Below, one piece after another: positions 7,001-8,196 of a stretch of 8,196 nt of DNA. The stretch is from Anaerolineae bacterium (GTDB taxonomy: Bacteria; Chloroflexota; Anaerolineae; Promineifilales; Promineifilaceae), in contig JANQGC010000209.1 in the NCBI GenBank assembly GCA_028277515.1, positions 1 to 8,196 of the forward strand. Reading direction: 5' to 3'. Made by a program: the position numbers and the translations under genes. Every line of letters starts with the position of its first letter. The stretch's first letter is position 1. The notes beneath the pieces were generated by a model. That model searched no databases. It was not told the origin of the DNA and saw nothing but the letters and a program-made list of their open reading frames with translations.

Positions 7001-8068
7001 TTCAAACACCATGATACTTTGGAACAGGGCGTCGCCAGGTTGAATATCACTCAACTGTTGAATCTGAGCCAGGGAACTGTATTCAAACTGCTGTATCTTA
7101 AGTTGCAATTTTTGCAGCTTTTTCAACCACAGGCCCAGTCTTTCTTCCTCAGGGACGCGGACCCGCAGCGGCAACGTATTGATAAACATGCCCACCATAT
7201 TTTCAACGCCGGGAAGATCGGCCGGCCGGCCTGATAAGGTGATCCCAAACAATACATCATCCTGCCCACTATAACGACTGAGCAAAAGACTCCACGCCCC
7301 TTGCAGGACTGTATTAAGCGTGACGCGCTGATTTTTGGCCAGGACTTTTAACTTTTTGGTCACCTCTGTAGAAAGCTCAAGCGCCTGTTCGGCGTAGGCA
7401 ATCCCCTCAGCAACGGGCGGGCGGTCGACCACGAGCGGCGTCGGCGCGGAGAAATCCGCTAACTGTTCTCGCCAAAATGCGGCCGCTTGCGCATCATCCT
7501 GCTTTTTCAACCAGGCTAAATAATGGCGAAACGGTCTGGCGGGGATGAAATCAGGCTTCCGCCCTTTCTGCAGACTTTCATACGCGGCAAAGGCTTCATT
7601 AAATACCTGGTGAGCAGACCATCCGTCGAGGATCAGATGGTGAAAATTCCAGATAAAGTGATTTTTCTCATCCGCCAGTCGAATCAGGGTGAATCCCAAC
7701 AAGGGACCCTTGGAAAGATCAAAGCCTTTCTCTCTTTTTTCGCGGGCCAGGTCACCAATAGCACCTTCTAAATCGCCCGGCTTATTCCGCCAGTCCAAAA
7801 ATTCCCAGGACGGGTCAATCTGTCTGCGCACCACTTGCAAGGGTTCTTTTAACCCTTGCCACAAAAATACGGTGCGCAAAGCGTCATACCGCTCAATGAT
7901 TCGCTGCCATCCGGCTGTAAATATTCCCTCATTTAATTTTCCGCTGATGGTGCAACGGAACTGCTCAAAATAAACTTCGCTCTCCGGATCTTTTAATGTG
8001 TGAAAGAGGATGCCTTGTTGGGTAGGCGTGAGAGGATAGATATCCTGCACATTTTCCATTTTTTTCAT
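4061..8068 (-). CDS. Terminal NRPS module: condensation, adenylation, PCP, thioesterase
   Basis: This 1335-aa synthetase adds one residue to a peptide from upstream modules and releases the product. The condensation domain (about 8-440) begins IYPLTPTQQGILFH (10-23), a style typical of C domains that accept D-configured donors, and has intact HHLILDG (143-149). The adenylation domain (about 460-955) shows YIIYTSGSTGTPKG (605-618), FDSS (652-655), NEYGPSE (746-752), YRSGD (843-847), GRIDQQVKIRGHR (861-873) and NGKLD (950-954). Binding-pocket residues read D653 S654 V657 A697 I721 A723 E747 V755 W756 K952, a code I cannot assign to an amino acid. The carrier domain has FFDLGGHSLL with Ser1008 for phosphopantetheine. 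The thioesterase (about 1065-1335) has GGFSFG with Ser1138 and GNHHTLLHEPH with His1310; the acid position is Glu1165, not the usual Asp. The N-terminal ENVQDIYPLTP resembles a COM acceptor. No frameshift is seen. GAGG lies 12 nt before the ATG; a second ATG at codon 4 is possible. Confidence 0.95.
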   Translation of the reverse strand: MKKMENVQDIYPLTPTQQGILFHTLKDPESEVYFEQFRCTISGKLNEGIFTAGWQRIIERYDALRTVFLWQGLKEPLQVVRRQIDPSWEFLDWRNKPGDLEGAIGDLAREKREKGFDLSKGPLLGFTLIRLADEKNHFIWNFHHLILDGWSAHQVFNEAFAAYESLQKGRKPDFIPARPFRHYLAWLKKQDDAQAAAFWREQLADFSAPTPLVVDRPPVAEGIAYAEQALELSTEVTKKLKVLAKNQRVTLNTVLQGAWSLLLSRYSGQDDVLFGITLSGRPADLPGVENMVGMFINTLPLRVRVPEEERLGLWLKKLQKLQLKIQQFEYSSLAQIQQLSDIQPGDALFQSIMVFENYPNSDEDKQQTLRVSAIQYREQSNYPLAILILPGDRLRLLLIYNSHLFRPTDIQRLLGHLETLLTVMAEEENSVLADLPILTTVELERILDDWNGPAVDFHEARCLHEFVADHARRKPHSPAVIAHDGRLSYAELNERANRLARHLPIAIGTPVGLFCQRSLEMVVGILGILKAGGAYVPLDPNYPRERIKFILDDVAPPLIVSQQSLLGRLPATDSKVITFEAAESQEVPDADPSEQVQDLLRSLAYIIYTSGSTGTPKGVMVTHQNLLYSTLARRRAYSHLPERFLLLSSFSFDSSMVGIFWPLLEGGAIVLPPPDGEKEVGTLADWVKKEKVTHTLALPSLYQLILDYAPTENLSSLVEIIVAGEACSPQLINDHYHTLPDTTLYNEYGPSETTVWSSVYRAPRDEHVGIVPIGRPVANSRQYILDSRQRVVPVGVPGELYIGGAGVSQGYLNRPDLTAERFVPCPGPQSASEESLDSSGAFYRSGDLVRWRDDGQMEYLGRIDQQVKIRGHRVEPGEIESLLKRRSEVQEAAVVVNRSAGQPQLAAFVLAENNHVLQTSQLKEYLFAWLPRPIVPAHIIQLDSFPYTPNGKLDRQALSGIETIPEVVDNYVAPRTAIEESLVETWANVLNVERVGIRDNFFDLGGHSLLAVTFFAQIEKVFKERLPINLLFEAPTIAEFVQFLQRPLEKDDDQTLVGIQKRGDRPPVFFVHGLWGIIMDYVALSDHLGDNQPFYGLRASDLTIDAYPNDTVEEMANRYINEIRKVQPRGPYRLGGFSFGVVVAYEMARQLQQAGEEIALLALIEGYMKKYAVYPIYHPKRWGFILKSIPHWVEGYRYLGHDMMRSWFMSKVRRLRGRIINLFGGEIDLKQYRLTSSDAPGIPERFTELVEHHSAMAAKYYPQPYEGEVILYRTPWHTVGRTFFGAVDPEFGWGNLAKGGVEIKMISGNHHTLLHEPHVQVLAQELQNSLDGVLD

Positions 8069-8075
8069 GGATCAA

Positions 8076-8196
8076 TCAATCCTCAAATCCGCTCAACAAA
8101 TCGGCAATTTGATCAAATTGCCCCGCATCAAGGTCCACCAGGTCAAAATCCGAACGAGTCAACTCCGTTTGATCCAGGGAGGTGCAGTGATCAATT
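8076..8196 (-). CDS. C-terminal end of an upstream NRPS (epimerization-domain tail), partial
   Basis: The last 39 codons of a gene that enters from the right edge are visible. They begin IDHCT and include LTRSDFDLVDLD and QFDQIADLLSGFED before TGA. The pattern of HC, a short acidic spacer, TxSDF and then an acidic, Leu-rich helix is how NRPS epimerization domains end, for example in gramicidin- and tyrocidine-type synthetases. The last helix is in the place of a COM donor peptide. The stop codon is only 7 nt before the start of the C-A-PCP-TE gene, so the two are almost certainly co-transcribed and probably translationally linked. A protein ending in an ordinary condensation domain would look similar, but an epimerization end is the commoner arrangement. 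Catalytic residues lie outside the window. Confidence 0.75.
   Translation of the reverse strand, partial: IDHCTSLDQTELTRSDFDLVDLDAGQFDQIADLLSGFED
8081..8084 (-). promoter_or_regulatory. Probable ribosome binding site of the terminal NRPS gene
   Basis: On the minus strand this reads GAGG, inside the last codons of the upstream NRPS gene and 12 nt before the ATG at 8068. The spacing is longer than ideal, so coupling to translation of the upstream gene may help initiation. Confidence 0.4.

Noticed and set aside
163..8068. A joint pathway combining UDP-xylose, isoprenoids and the NRPS peptide into one prenylated or glycosylated product
   Set aside because: The genes lie in different orientations with convergent or divergent borders, and no prenyltransferase or glycosyltransferase is in the window; proximity alone does not support it.

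Overview
The window looks like a piece of a bacterial chromosome of moderate GC, most likely from an environmental Chloroflexota (Anaerolineae-like) organism. That placement is inference. It rests on the gene set (type II IPP isomerase beside a short-chain prenyl synthase, and a UDP-xylose synthase), the repeat-rich intergenic DNA and a strong excess of the palindrome CGGCCG. No rRNA, tRNA or marker gene confirms it.

Layout from left to right: (1) positions 1-162 are non-coding and carry a long imperfect hairpin and a short heptamer repeat. (2) A minus-strand UDP-glucuronate decarboxylase (UDP-xylose synthase) lies at 163-1107. (3) A 355-nt divergent intergenic region holds a 54-nt palindromic element and a 62-nt stem-loop. 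(4) A plus-strand type II isopentenyl-diphosphate isomerase lies at 1463-2548. (5) A 416-nt gap holds inverted repeats and a pair of 37-nt direct repeats. (6) A plus-strand short-chain polyprenyl diphosphate synthase, probably a GGPP synthase, lies at 2965-3987. (7) A 73-nt convergent gap holds a second 54-nt palindromic element. (8) A minus-strand single-module non-ribosomal peptide synthetase (C-A-PCP-TE, 1335 aa) lies at 4061-8068. (9) The last 39 codons of a further minus-strand NRPS gene run off the right edge; they look like the end of an epimerization domain.

Functionally there are three units. The decarboxylase supplies UDP-xylose for glycan synthesis. The isomerase and prenyl synthase form a small isoprenoid unit: IPP/DMAPP balance followed by chain elongation to about C15-C20. 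The NRPS gene is the terminal, product-releasing module of a peptide assembly line whose earlier modules lie to the right of the window. The junction between the two NRPS proteins matches an epimerase-tail to condensation-head communication (COM) interface, so the upstream module probably hands over a D-configured residue.

No wholly new system is evident. The points most worth a second look are the unassigned A-domain specificity code, a Glu where the thioesterase triad normally has Asp, and several structured non-coding elements, two of which appear to belong to one dispersed palindromic family.
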